Shown: positions 44,902 through 56,869, counted from the first letter of the stretch. The stretch: 64,000 nt of DNA from Gnetum montanum (GCA_015680685.1 MNCI01017497.1:593357-657356), one strand, 5' to 3'. Made by a program: numbers and translations. Notes: generated by a model from the letters alone, not told the origin.

Positions 44902-45331
44902 TGTTGAGTTTTGTGATTGAAAAGATCACAAGGTCCAAGGAAACATGCAACAATTTATATTGACATAAGGTAGCTTGAGAATGTCAAAGTTAAACTATAC
45001 TGCAGTGAAATAAACACTACAATGTTGACTTTAACATGTTGTGTATACTTTTAATAGTGTAGAACATATTAGAGATATAAATCTAAGTGACTAGTAGATC
45101 TTATGTGTTGTCCATGATACTTAGACAGGAATATTCAAGAGTAAATATAGTTACAGGGAAACTGCCATGACACTTCGAAGAAGAACACAATGATTAGTTA
45201 ATAATTAACATAAAGAAATTAGCATAGAAAACATACATCACTGTGACAATGTATATATAAATTCATGGTGTTACTTTATATAGACCAAAATTTGAATGTT
45301 GAGTCTGATAGAACATACCAAATCCTTAACA
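44902..45331 (-). repeat. 5' LTR of element A
   Basis: TGTTGAGTTTTGTGATTG to CCTTAACA on the plus strand; partner of 36351-36810, adjacent to the PBS. Confidence 0.88.
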
Positions 45332-47296
45332 TGTTCAAAGTGAGTGCTCAGCTTTCATTGTGCCTTAGTCAACTGTGTATTCATCTTAGCATGTTTTCAA
45401 GTTTGGTCTGTCATTGTAACCTGTCTCTCTATCACTTTTCTCAATCACGATGCTTTATTTTGTGCAAGATTCAATCAGTTTAGCCATCAGTTATGTCAAT
45501 TTGTGATCCAGAAATTCTGGGTTATGATTTTTAATCTCTTGAGTGGCATTCTTATACTTTGCTGGCTGTAAGTCTTGGAAGATATTTCTACCACTTATTA
45601 TCTTTGCATTAATTCAATAGTACTGCAAGGTTTCCCTTATTTGGGTGGTTAAGGTTTGGACCCCGTTTATGTTTTGTTATATTTTGTTCCATAATCATTG
45701 TGTTAGGAACTTGTACAAAAAACTTTTCATTGTCACTGTGCATACTTCACTTTTTAATTGTTGAAAAGAAAAAAAGGAGAAAGAGTAAGTGTTAAGATCC
45801 ATCTATGTTAATATCCAAATTTTATACCAGAGTCTGTACTTGTCATTGAGATGTTGAATTTTTATGGTATGACCACCTATCACCCACATATGAGGTTCTT
45901 TAATTTTTAATTTAATGATTAAAATATTGCCAAATGAGTGTCAGAGTGATCCAATGTTGGTGTTAAGGGACTGGGTGTATTGCAGAGAAGTCGTAGGGTC
46001 GGATGTTGTTACAAGTGTCAGCATGAGCTCAATGTGGGTTGACAATGAGCTCTCAATTGGTTGTAGTAAGGATCCTAATTTCACTACGGGTCTCAGTAGA
46101 TGATTTCTCCTATGTTTCTTTTGGCTGTGGGGTGACTATAACCTTGCTGTGGGTTGCGGTGGAGGATTTTGCTTCTGAAATAAAGAGACATGAGGTGGTC
46201 GTGACTTGACTGCAAGTCATGGTATGAGTTTCTTTGTGACTGCGATTGAGTTGAGGTTGTGGTTTGAGAAATATTGAAAAGCCGAGGGTATCATGAGTTT
46301 TGTGTGACTTAGGTGCTACCTGGGCACGACTTGTGTGCAACCTCTATTCTATATATGAGTTGGCCACCAGGGTGGTGCAAGTGCCTAGAACTTAAGATTT
46401 TTGGAACTTGAACTGAGTATGTTTGTGTCTTAGGCATGGTGGGGTTGTGCCCTGGTAGCATGGAGATAACAACACAAGAAAACAAAAGCAAATTGCAAGA
46501 TTTGAAGATTGCAAGCCTGTGCAAAGGTTGAGAGTTGTCCCAACATGCTTAAGGACTTTGGATCTACAATTTAGTACACTTAATTTGACAATAACATGCA
46601 ATTACATGAAGAAATATGAAATCGGGGCCCCTTGGGCACAAAACATGTGGAAACATAAAAGATTTTGAGAAAAATCTTCAATCACTCATTTTAGCTTGTG
46701 GATGTGCTACTAGGAGGTTGCATTCTTGATGCTACAAGCCTCCATGCTTGTTTGATGCCCAATTCACCCTGAGATAAAGGGGAAAGGAGCCAAAACTTCT
46801 TGAAACCAAGATACCCCCAAAAGAGGGCTTGATATGTACCAAATTTCTGTGCAAATGACATGGAAAACAAAGAATTAGTATTCAAAATGAGTTGAACCTT
46901 TCAACCATGGCAAGGGAAAACATGCATCCTTGGCCAATTAAACATCGAACTTTATGAAACATCCATAAAATATCAAACACAGCATATGAAATATAAACAT
47001 GTAACTGAAACATAAAATGGGCGTGTAAACATGAGAGAGTTGTTCTGAGAACTTGTGGAGTAGCTGTGGGAATAACTTTTGAGTGTGAATTGTGAGAATT
47101 ACTTGAGAGATATGGAGTGTGTAAACCATGAGAGATTCAACTCATGAAAGAATCAGGTTGAGAGAACAGAAGAAAAGGGAGAGAGGCTGAAAACTCAAAG
47201 ACACTTCAGAACAATGAGCACAAACGCTGACATACAAATGAGGAAAATAGAGCTTCAGTTTCTTCTTCAAGCTTCCAACTAGCATTGGCATTCAAT
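45332..47296. other. intronic sequence without a recognised gene
   Basis: A G/T-rich part (45960-46480) and a GA-rich part (47030-47220) show no domain text on either strand. It could be internal sequence of an LTR element ending at the tract at 47297, but that is only positional. Confidence 0.4.
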
Positions 47297-48096
47297 AAAG
47301 GGGGGATGTTGGAACGCATGCTCCAACATGAGGATCAGTTAATTCCCTCTTTCCAGTTTTTTGATTTTGCTCTCATTCCTAAGTTTTGCTTCTAACACAT
47401 CATTCAAATTATAACTTCTAAATATTAAATGATCCATGACATGAACGTCAGTAACTACTTATAGCTCCTAATGACTTCTAATGAGTTTTGACATCTTCTA
47501 GCATAACTTCAACAGGAACAAAGGAAACAAACAAAGACAAACACCACAAGAAAGGACATGAAGGAGGTTGAAACACATTCACACTATATTCAGCCATGAG
47601 TTGTGCATTGGCAGCTCAGAAACCCCTCAAAATGGATCAAATTTCAAAATTTAAACAATTATAGATATAATTAGAGAATCATATGGCTGTAACTAACATC
47701 ATAAATTCATAAGATATCATGCTGACAACAAGCAAATCATGTGCAAAACAGCTAGTCAAATGCAATCGCCCTCCAATCTGCACTGCTTTTATCTGTTTGG
47801 ATCTTTTTAAAGTATTTTTTTAGTTGTTTGCTTCAAGGGCACAATAATTCACAGTTTATTCAGTGTGACTTATTGATCCAGCAGCTTGTTGCCCAAAGTT
47901 GTGAAAAAATTATTTGGGCCGACTCAACACTGGTAACTAATTGCCAAACTGGTGACTAGGAGCTGATTTGAAAATCACTGGTGTAATCATTCAGTCGAAT
48001 GGAGCTGTATTATTGAGAAGTGAGAACAAATATATAATTGTTCTCTGTTATTATGTTGAAAGTGTGAAGAACTCTCTTGTTGAGATTCTGGCAACA
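47297..48096 (+). repeat. candidate polypurine tract and LTR
   Basis: AAAGGGGGGA (47297-47306) is followed at once by TGTTGGAACGCATG, the look of a plus-strand PPT/LTR junction. A possible LTR end is GGCAACA at 48096. No partner LTR or PBS was found in the window. Confidence 0.35.
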
Positions 48097-48999
48097 GGCC
48101 TAGTTACAAAGTACTGCAAAAATACTTAAATACCAATATTGCAGTTTAATGAATAGAATTATAATAATATAGTAGTAAACCTTGACTTCATGATATGTGT
48201 AGTGCTCCACATTTGTACATGTAAACTTAGTCCTCTATTAAATACTTAGATTTTAACTTGCTTTAAAGCTTTTATCTATATATATGTAGATATGCCTAAT
48301 GCTTCTAAGTAATATGAAGACTTTTGATTTGTTGACATAAGCAAGATTACTATTTATTTCTAATTATTTATTATTTTAAGTTGAAAAATATATATTTTAT
48401 TGACAAATGAGCGTGGCAAAGTCTAGCATTATTTTACATTAATACTTGGAAATTAATTTAATGTGGATCCATGGTTTATTTTGACATTTAGTTAAAATTT
48501 TTAATTTATTTAATTTAAACTAGCTCAGTTTTACACCTAGAGTATAAATCTACAATTAGCTTTTTGATTCGAGTCCTAGATCTTGAGATTTTAATGTTAA
48601 ACGATTAAAAAAGTACCTTGTGGGACCATATTTTCCTTAATTCAATTAAAATATCAATTTCTAGCATGGTAGCTATGACATGTTTGTGCTTGTTATGATC
48701 AGCTCAACATGTGTAACATGTTGGATGTACAAAAATTTTAGTATCAATGATTTTTACTAGATAAATTATAGGAAATATGGAAAATAGATAAAAGGCCAAA
48801 AATAAATTAGAAACCCTCATAGCTTATAAAATAAAAAGGGACTTAAAATAAGATAAAAAGGTGGGGTTGTAAGAAAAGTCAATGTTGGATGGTGATGTGT
48901 GCTTACGACAATGCTTATGATAACATCTATTTTATTTATATGCTAATTGTCCACCTACATTAATGGCTGTTAAGTTTATGCACCATACATTGTATTGTT
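48097..48999. other. AT-rich intronic sequence, nothing recognised
   Basis: No coding text, repeats or structured motifs stand out. Confidence 0.5.
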
Positions 49000-51010
49000 T
49001 TTGTTATTATTCTATTTTTCGTTTCTGCTACATTATTTTGTTGCAGAGTGTAAGGAACTGTGAATTCTTGATTATTTCACAACTATAACAATATTTCTTG
49101 AACTCAGTTGATGTATATTCTCCTTCATTGTCAGAATGCAACACTTTTAACTTACAATTCTTCTTATTTTCAGCCCTTCTTTTAAAATGTAGAAAATTTT
49201 CAAATGTTTGTGACTTATGTTTAGCTGAAATCAGCAAGAAAGATAACAAAGTATTTTTCATTTCTTATACCTTGCGATAAGAATGGTACACATACATTAG
49301 AGTGAACCAATTTCAATGGTTGGGAGGATTTAACTTCATGGTGTTTTGGAAATGTAATTCAGTGCATTTTCTCAATTTTACAACCTTTTCACAATTTATT
49401 TCTTAGTGTCAAACTTTGGAACTTCTTAACAAAATTGATCCATTTTTCTTAATGCTTCAGCATTCATGTGCCGTAGGGTTGGATGCCATTTTAACATTTC
49501 ATCTTGGTCAATGGCTAGATAAATTTTGTCTATACAGTAATCAATTAACTTAAAAATGCCATTACAATGTACAATGTAGGCCAAAACATCACCACTATGG
49601 TGAATTGTGCAATATGGTTGCTCACGAAAATTTTTATCGAACCCAACATTAAAATCGTCATTAACAAGTTGATGCATAGAAATTAATGCCATGGAAAATT
49701 CTGCATTGTAACAGATGTCTTTAAGACTGGAAATGTTTATGTCCCTAAGCTTTGTGATTTTTATTAATTGTCTATCCCCAATTCTTATATAATGAGGTTG
49801 TATGACATTTTTAACATTAAATGAAAATGAATTTTTAGTTATATCCCCTGATATCCTCTTGGATCTGTCGGCCCACAATAGTTTCAGATTTGTTTTTACA
49901 GAATTTTTTTCCATAACTCAGTATTGCTCACTGAATCAAACCTGTGACCAAGGTTTTCCATTTCAAGACTCTTAGCAATAAGCTAACACTTCATTGTAAA
50001 TGACAATGACAAATCAGTAGTAAAGTTATGCAATACATTAAAATCAATATAGATAAAACCATCGGATTTTCATTAGACACTATGAGGGCATTAAAATCAA
50101 CCACAGGACATCTTGATTTTCCTCTATAGCATTAGCAGACCCATACTTTGAGTTACTTGGCTTTTCATTGCCATTTTTCTTATTAATTATCTTAGCTGTA
50201 TTCTCGACGTACTTGTTTTCTTGATGATTTGTCATTACTTTTGCTTTTGGGTTGTTTGGATTATCATACTAACAGTTTACGTTATAACTACCCTTGTTCT
50301 TAAAAATACGGAAAACCTTTATGGCTACATCTTTTTCCAATCATTCGCTGTTTTGGAAATCATTGCCTGAGGATAGGACTCCTGGTTGCGTGTGGCATAT
50401 GCCTTTATCCTAGCTTCTTCTTCAAGAACCTCTACACACGGCTTTGCCACACTGTATTGTTTGTCGTTGTTCCGTCTAGCGAAAGATTTCATAGGATGGC
50501 AAAAAACCTTTTGAGGATGCAAAACTTGATAGTTTCATCAGACACTTGAACATTTTGTGCCTAAAGGCTTGTTTGCAATGCAGATATCGTTTGGACAAGT
50601 AATGTAATAGGTTCATCGTCTTTTAACCTTAAAGAAATCAATTTATTCTGAAGAGATGCAATCTTGGACTTCTCCTTTACATCAAAGGTTTCCTAGAGTT
50701 TTTCTACAATTTTTTATGTTGTATCTTGCTTCTCTACAAGTAGAACAAACTCTCCAGATATATTCAAGGCTATAAGCATTTGCATCATCATGTTGTTATC
50801 ATTAATTTCTTCAAGGCCAAATCCTGTAGTTTGAGCTGCTTAAAACTTGATCCTCAAGCAATGGTGCACATGTCCTTTCTCTCATTATGACTTCATAAAA
50901 GGCTTGTTGAAATGAGGATGGTTGTTGGCAAAATACACTGAGCCCCAGGAATCATACGCTTTCAAGCTTTGATAGCATGTGAAGTTTATTCTAGGATCTA
51001 GTGAATGAAA
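49000..51010 (-). pseudogene. Ty1/copia gag-pol fragment (gag, GAG-pre-integrase, integrase start)
   Basis: Minus strand from 51010: AYDSWGSVYFANNHPHFNKP begins gag; NISGEFVLLVEK and IASLQNKLISLRLKDDEPIT are UBN2-type gag text. KAYATRNQESYPQAMISKT (50330-50420) lies before the knuckle region. 49426-49914 is an open 162-codon frame with LISMHQLVNDDFNVGF and LKWHPTLRHMNAEALRKM (GAG-pre-integrase; family WHxRLGHxN). 49028-49261 has SQTFENFLHFKRRAENKKNC and VLHSDNEGEYTSTEFKKYC (integrase core, second Asp). It ends there; no RT or RNase H follows. LTRs were not found, so it is a truncated relic. Confidence 0.85.
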
Positions 51011-51624
51011 CTTGTGGAGCAGAAGAGGCAAACATAAGACACCACAGACTCAAGTCAATTGGAAGATGAGTGTTGAATTAATAGAATGGATGATTCACAA
51101 CCAAGTTGAGGAGCATGTATATAAGTGGTGTGAAGCATTGTGAAGGAAATGAAATGATTTGTAACTGTTAAAACTAAACAGCAAAGACAGTTACGGAGTT
51201 AAATTAATTCACACTGTGAACTAAGTACATCACGACAATGGTGGTGACGGTGACAGACTAAATTAATATACAATGAATAACACAAAAGCAAAATGAGAAT
51301 TTTGCCCTTTTCCTTAACATTGCGGTTTGAGTGTTTTACTTGTAACCATACGCTTCAAATCTAAGCATGCAAGTTGGTGGCATGGTAAATATTCAATGAT
51401 GTTTAGTGTTATGTAGAATGCCAGCCATAAATCTACCATCAAATCACTTACCTTCTGTAATGGGTCATCTCAGTTATATGTGATACAGGCGGTGATGATT
51501 CTATTTTCAGTTTTCATGGTGCATTTCCTTTAGTTTGTATATGCAATGCTTGTCTAAGTGATGCATGCGATGAAAACAAACTTGTTTTCTTATCATGATG
51601 ACGATTTTTGTTAAGCTTTTGCAG
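51011..51624. other. 3' end of intron 1, nothing further recognised
   Basis: Contains the acceptor polypyrimidine stretch TTTTTGTTAAGCTTTTGCAG just before exon 2. Confidence 0.5.
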
Positions 51625-51752
51625 AATCTTGCACTCCTTGTCCTGAAAATGGAATTTGCCAGAATGGAAAGCTGCAATGTGCCGCTGGGTTCAAAAGACA
51701 TGGGAAATATTGCAGAGAAAATTCACAACTCGATAAAAAATCTAAAGAACTT
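51625..51752 (+). CDS. Man1/Src1 C-terminal-domain protein, exon 2 (Cys-rich segment)
   Basis: 128 nt between acceptor TTTTGCAG and donor GTATGT (51753). In the phase set by exon 1 it encodes SCTPCPENGICQNGKLQCAA then GFKRHGKYC, a six-Cys pattern (CxxCPxNGxCxxGKLxCxxGFxxxGxxC) matching the start of the Man1-Src1p C-terminal domain, the lumenal part of the protein. It ends in phase 0. Confidence 0.78.
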
Positions 51753-51839
51753 GTATGTGAGGCTATTCTGTATAGTTTCCTCTATTGGATATATGCGTTA
51801 TGCTTTTTCAATGAAATATATTTTGGTCCTTGTCTTTAG

Positions 51840-51911
51840 GCTAAGTGGATGGAGGGATTTATCTGTGGCCTTCATGCTCGATCACTTTGCAATGGTGCTG
51901 GTGTATTTTGG
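51840..51911 (+). CDS. Man1/Src1 C-terminal-domain protein, exon 3
   Basis: After an 87-nt intron (acceptor CTTGTCTTTAG) the text AKWMEGFICGLHARSLCNG, AGVFW follows in phase 0; the family has a helix with two spaced cysteines and a W here. Two donors keep phase: GTCTGG after W (51912) or the stronger GTATTT at 51903, which would drop VFW. The longer form is chosen on family similarity. Confidence 0.65.
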
Positions 51912-52114
51912 GTCTGGTTTCGCAACTGGATTCCTTCTATTTGTGAAGTTCATCTGAAATCTGTAATCTTGTAGCAGGCAAGACTCACATGAAAATTATA
52001 GGCAAAACCATCTTATTAGGCTGATATTGGCATCTAATATTCCAAGCATAGAAACCTGCACAAGTGTTTCAAGTATGTTGTATTCTCAGTTGCCTAATAT
52101 TGCGTGTGTTTCAG

Positions 52115-52260
52115 CGTCACGAAGAAGAGCTACGACAAGAATTGGAAAATGAGCTTCTGAAGTCAGCTGTTAATATGAATCCTGTGGAGGTTGCAGTTTT
52201 GAAAGAAAAGACAATGGATATAATTTATCAGTTATTAGAGCGAACTTCTTTATTAGATGG
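52115..52260 (+). CDS. Man1/Src1 C-terminal-domain protein, exon 4
   Basis: Acceptor TGTGTTTCAG ends at 52114. In phase 0 the exon encodes RHEEELRQELENELLKSAV, then VAVLKEKTMDIIYQLLERT, a charged helical region as in the middle of the family domain. It ends GATGG before donor GTTTGT at 52261 (phase 2). Reading on would give a stop at 52277-52279. The remaining C-terminal exons are not in the window, so the gene is partial here. Confidence 0.7.
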
Positions 52261-53370
52261 GTTTGTGCATTTATTTTGAAGCATTAATGTGAATTTTGTA
52301 AGGAATTTAACTTCTAATTAATATTTCATCATTGATTAGAATTTGGATTTTAATTTATGCTTCAAGAATCATTTTCTTTTTCTTCCTTGAAATAAATTTG
52401 TTTGGAATCAAATTGCAATTTTATTAACAATGAACTTATTTGATTTGAGGCTGAATATTTTTGAATCAAATGCTACAAACTGAGACGTTACCAAATTTGA
52501 CATACAGTAGCAAGAATCAATTCAGTAGGTTTTCTAAAGATAGTTATGTTTGGCACATAGTTGCATTTTATTGGCAATGAACTCATCTGATGTAAAGCTC
52601 GAAGCTGTTATAACAAAATAAAACAATTCTAGAAATTGTAATCCTTATTTTATGTCTTGTTTGAGAAGGCAGAATGAACAAACATTGCTAATTGTTTGTC
52701 TACTTCATGGCTGGTGTAAATTTCTAAGTGACAGTTTGCATGGTAATTGAATATCATTAGATAACTTTTCTCTTGGGGCTTCACACTCCTCTAGCAGGCA
52801 CTTGAACTGCAAACTTCAATAAGAGAGGTACCTTACCAAGGAAGTTGGAAAAACTTTGATGGGTTTTAAACATAACAATCACCATTACATTGAGGCTTTT
52901 TAAGTCATTTTTTCCTTTTGTGAAAAAATGTCACTTAGGTGCTTTTTCATAAAATGTGCCACTTTTGGTTTTTAGAAAAGATATATGGATATAAATTGAA
53001 TGGTTGTTCTTGAAAGTCAAAATTTAAAATTGTATTGCTAAAAGTTTGTTAGTATGTTTATATAATATGTGAATTGAAAATGTTCTTGGAGTTTTCCAAT
53101 TTAAAGTTAAGTGTAATAATGTTGCCCTGATGTTGTTCAACATCCCAAGGAATTCCCTTGGATTCAATGGATTTGGGGTGGAAGACCTAAGGACTATGCC
53201 TCCAAACAGCCGATGTGTCCCACTTCTTCATCAAGAAGAGAACCCACAACACATGAGAATATGCATAAGTTATGTATACACCTCTATCCCCCGAGCAGGA
53301 CCTTGTAATTGTCTGCTCAAAAAGGGGACTCGTTCCCGTGTTACACCTTTTCCATTTTAAAAACAGAAAG
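52261..53370 (+). other. start of intron 4, nothing recognised
   Basis: AT-rich sequence with no mobile-element text until the LTR at about 53371. The continuation of the gene, if it exists, lies beyond base 64000. Confidence 0.5.
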
Positions 53371-54163
53371 TTTGATTCCAATTATGGATTAGTTAACTCA
53401 GAGGCGAGGAGAGGTTTTTTTTTTTTTTTTGTTGGGGGGGGGGGGGGGGGGGGGGGGGGAATGGGCAGTGGAATGAATGAGTTATAATAAAAAATATTCA
53501 AACTTTAAATCAAACTGCTGAAATCAATTGCACAAGGAATGAACTCATCAATGTGTGTGGTGAAGCTCACCACCATAAAACTTATGGCTGAGGCTATCAC
53601 TATGGTAGATCCTTAGATGCTAGGCACTCCTTGTAGGATGAACAATGATGTTGGTATCACGTAGGACTTCCAAGGACCTCACAAGGTCAAACAACACATT
53701 GTGATGCTTCTGTAGGATGCAATTACGTACCCCTCAAGGTTAATGTAAAGAACCAAACACTTAAACCCCTTAGGGTTTTAATGTAGAACTCCTTGCAAGG
53801 ACGATTTACACTTTGCAGAGCACAATGGAATACAATAGAAGATGTATAGAAAACGATTCAAAAATTAGATCTACACCATTCTAGTTCAAAATATGGCACT
53901 GAAACAACTAAGCCCTAGACCTAGATCTACTCATACATAATGAAACAATGAATGAATAATAAATCTATGCACATAATACAACCAGACCCTAGGAGAAAAA
54001 TGTAGCTATGGTAGTACAACTCCCACATCAAATTTCCAAGCCCCTTTGAAATCTTAGCTAAGAACCAATCCAATGCTTGAATCCCAATGAATAGTCTGTG
54101 GATTGCTTTGCATGCCTTTGGAATGAATTTGGGTGCTTGCCTCAAGTTTCCCGATTCGAATTG
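53371..54163 (-). repeat. 3' LTR of element B, with a T16/G25 expansion
   Basis: Aligns with the right LTR over most of its length (ATGAATGAGTTA, AAATATTCAAACTTTAAAT, ACAACCAGACCCTAGGAGAA, GAATTTGGGTGCTT). Where the right copy has CTCAAAAAGGGGGATG this one has a long T tract and a 25-G tract (53416-53459). Ends approximate. Confidence 0.78.
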
Positions 54164-55200
54164 GAACTAAGGAAATGGCTAGAAACAACTTTTTTAATTT
54201 CCTCATATAACTATCATGGATGTCCCATTTGAGGCTTGGATGTCTACATTGAGAAGGTTGAGTTTCAAGTTGGATGTCTGTAGAATGCTTGGATGTCCAC
54301 ACTAACATTGGGTTAGGCTCTATTTGGCTGTCCAGGATTGGGACATCTAGCTTCTGGCCTTGGACGTCCAAGATTGGGATGTCTATGCTTAGTTCTAGGA
54401 CGTCTAGGCTAGAAGTTGATTGACTTCTGAACTTTGCTTGGATGTCTGGCCTCATTTAGGGTTGAGAAAGATGATCGATCCTTGACCTCCATGCATCTTG
54501 AAATCCTTAATCTAGCTTCCTTGACTAATTTCTTGTCGTGGTGCTCCTTGGCTCGGTCAGGACCTAAAACAAAAGAGTAACCAAGTATACTTCTCCATTT
54601 TGGTGATGTCTAAAAACATGAGAATGGGTGAGTAGTATTATTCTGAATAATAAAAGATAGAGATCAAGAAGCTCAAGCTGGCAAAATATCATAAATGCAT
54701 GTAACTCAAAACAACTTATACATATTCATACATCTAAACATATATTTGAAGCGCTATACTAAGGTTAATAGCTTGCATAAAGAAACATCAAAGCAAGACT
54801 ACGCTAACAAGTCATATAACACAAACAATAGAGGATGTATGGGCACTAATGCTAGGGCCCATGGACATGATTTCCTTATTCTCTCCCCCATATTTTTGGA
54901 CATCATCCAAAAAGGTGGAAAGAGCCCCATATGCACTCAATCTGAATCCTTGTACTGTTTCTTGGGAAGATGATACTCCTCCTCATTTGGCTTACTTTTT
55001 GAATCCATTGATCCCAACACAATTGCCTGCTGTTTGTTTGGCTGAAGCTTCTTCCTGAAACCTATCCTAGTGGATGGCTGCCTATATGATTGAAAAGCAT
55101 GTGATTCACCGTGAGAATGGTGCAGCTGATAGCTCTTTGGTATTGGAGAATCGAAGAAACTACCCATGACACCCTTGATGAATGGATCATCATCTGTTTA
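54164..55200 (-). mobile_element. 3' untranslated part of element B with iterated GGATGTCT words
   Basis: About ten copies of a word of the form GG(A/C)(C/T)GTC(T/C) or its reverse lie within 54205-54445, some palindromic (GGACGTCC). No coding family is recognised. Confidence 0.5.
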
Positions 55201-55299
55201 TCTTTTGATAGATAACCCCTCTTCAACTTGTCTCTTCAGTTGATGCTCATGTGGGTAATAAGGCTGATCCTCATACCCCTATTGCTTCCCCTGCTGATG

Positions 55300-56620
55300 T
55301 GCTTCCCTTACAGGTGCTATCTCCTCCTCCGAATCTTCTGTCATTCTTGAATCATAGCCCTTGTATGGGTCAACATCGGAAGTACGAGCATGAGGGACAT
55401 GCTCCTTTGACCAAGTGGAGGCCCCAACCTCCTTGTCCTCAGAAATAGAAGGAAACTCCTTTTGCTGAGAGGTGCTGGCGTATCTCCTCTCAAGCCTCTT
55501 AATCCTCTGCCCAACTGGGATAGGTTGTGGCATATTTGGCCAATGCTCTTGGCAAAAGCATACATAGCTTTGTTTAGCATGGATCCAAGCTGATCTTCCA
55601 TAGATTTGGAATGGGAGAGATGAGATTTGAAGGCTCGGCGTGCAGGTGCTCCTGCTGCTGCTGCTGCTGCTGCTGCTCCTCTGCTGCATCCACCTTTCTT
55701 ATTTGCATACTCTGCTATCCCTTTCTTGCTGCAGATGGTGGGCATGTTAGGGATCTCAACCTCAGCATGCCTAATGATCAGTCCAATCAGCAGCGTGTGC
55801 CCAAAGGTTTTGGCTTTACCATGCTCAACCATAATATTCCTGTTGATCGTGTAGCCAATGTTCAACTTTACACTAGCAAGAAAATAATAAGGAACTAGGG
55901 CTTACTCTGGAAGTAGATGATCATAATTCTTTTACTACAAAATTATAGTAAATGATGAATAAGATGATTGAAGCATCCGCTGTTATGTTTGCTTTGAATA
56001 CTTTGTGTTTCAGCACAAAGTTGGGATCTCCAAATAGCCTTAAAACAAAAATCCTTTTTTGATACTGCAAAAGTGGTGTTAGAAAATATCTTATTATAGG
56101 CATTCACCCACAGCCTATGTGAACCCGAGGCATCAAACCTTAGCAACTCATTAATTAAATTGGGAGATACTACAATGATTGTGCAACTAATCAAAGTACC
56201 AAACGTCCCAGTTTCCACATCCATGCCTTGAATATTGCAGAAAAATTCTTTGATCAAAACCTTAGGTATAGCATCAGTGAGACTTGAAATAAAAGAAAGC
56301 TCCAAAGATCAAAGTAACTCTGAATTTGAGACATCATCTATGGCTTAAAATCAAGAACCCTTTCCACAGTAATGGAGACACGTTGGTAGAATTCATACCT
56401 TTTCTAGGCTGTCTCAAATCTGAATGAGGGTTTGTATCCTCTCTCATATGGATGTAAGGAAGAACCGTCGCCCATTGTTGCTCTGCCATGGCTAAATTTG
56501 CTGCTACCAAAGTAAAAGGCACTTTCCTTTTTCATTGCCATGCTGCTCATGCTACTCTTCTTGTTTTCTCTTGGTTCTTTGCTGCTTGGTTGTCTCCAGA
56601 ATGAGTGCAAAATGAGGAAG
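55300..56620 (-). pseudogene. putative plant transposon protein-like ORF of element B
   Basis: From 56610 the minus strand reads FRFETA, stop, KRYEFYQRVSITVERVLDF, then after a frame change VLIKEFFCNIQGMDVETGTF and IVVSPNLINELLRFD (55943-56305). This order (F.xxA..RY, W..F, EFF.N, G.F.T, SPxxINxLL) matches the 'putative plant transposon protein' domain of plant gag-like proteins. Further on NRNIMVEHGKAKTFGHTLL and an Ala- or Ser-run from a (CTG)n tract follow; two overlapping frames (55341-55865 and 55279-55689) compete, only one real. Several frame breaks: pseudogene. Its role is probably structural. Confidence 0.62.
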
Positions 56621-56869
56621 CAAGGATGTCTAGTGCCTTATAACACCATTTCTTAGGGGTTGGAGGATCTTTTTTTATTTTTTCTTGCTTGCATTTAGGG
56701 TGTCCTAGGGACCTAGTTGGGATGTACCTCTTTCAGTGTGGATGTCTAGGCGGTGAGGGTGGTATCCCTATATCTTGGAAACAATCTTCTCAGGCATCCG
56801 TGGGATCATGTGTGTCTTGAAAATGTTTCAACAAGGGCTAGGAAAAAAGAAGAAAGCCAAAAATAAAGA

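Larger units (their letters stand above)
36351..45331 (-). mobile_element. LTR retrotransposon A, no pol seen, carrying a nested LINE
   Basis: Direct repeats of about 430-460 bp (36351-36810 and 44902-45331) bound it, and a perfect 12-nt initiator-Met PBS on the minus strand adjoins the right copy, giving orientation and the 5' LTR. Flanks ATGTT(G)/ATGTT(C) may be the target duplication. The inside shows no protease, RT or integrase of its own. It shows a coiled-coil protein remnant (37848-38540, minus), an N gap, a plus-strand LINE (to 43470) and heavily decayed sequence next to the PBS. It is probably a non-autonomous LTR element that uses copia-type machinery. Confidence 0.8.
35110..51624 (+). 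other. intron 1 of the Man1/Src1-like gene, 16.5 kb, filled with mobile elements
   Basis: Bounded by donor GTAAGT (35110) and acceptor TTTTGCAG (ends 51624). It contains the LTR element 36351-45331 with a nested LINE, a probable LTR at 47307 and a copia fragment at about 49000-51010, most in antisense orientation to the gene. Stretches 35110-36350, 45332-47290, 48097-48990 and 51011-51624 show no recognisable gene. Confidence 0.68.

Noticed and set aside
53130-53360. Plus-strand 76-codon open frame before element B
   Set aside because: No family similarity, no splice context fitting the Man1/Src1 gene; the overlapping minus frame is equally uninformative.
53420-53460. G25 run as a polypurine tract
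   Set aside because: It lies inside an LTR and on the wrong strand for element B; the partner LTR shows a short GGGGG at this place.
55653-55682. (CTG)n tract as a functional polyalanine or polyleucine domain
   Set aside because: Present in a decayed ORF with competing frames; treated as a microsatellite.
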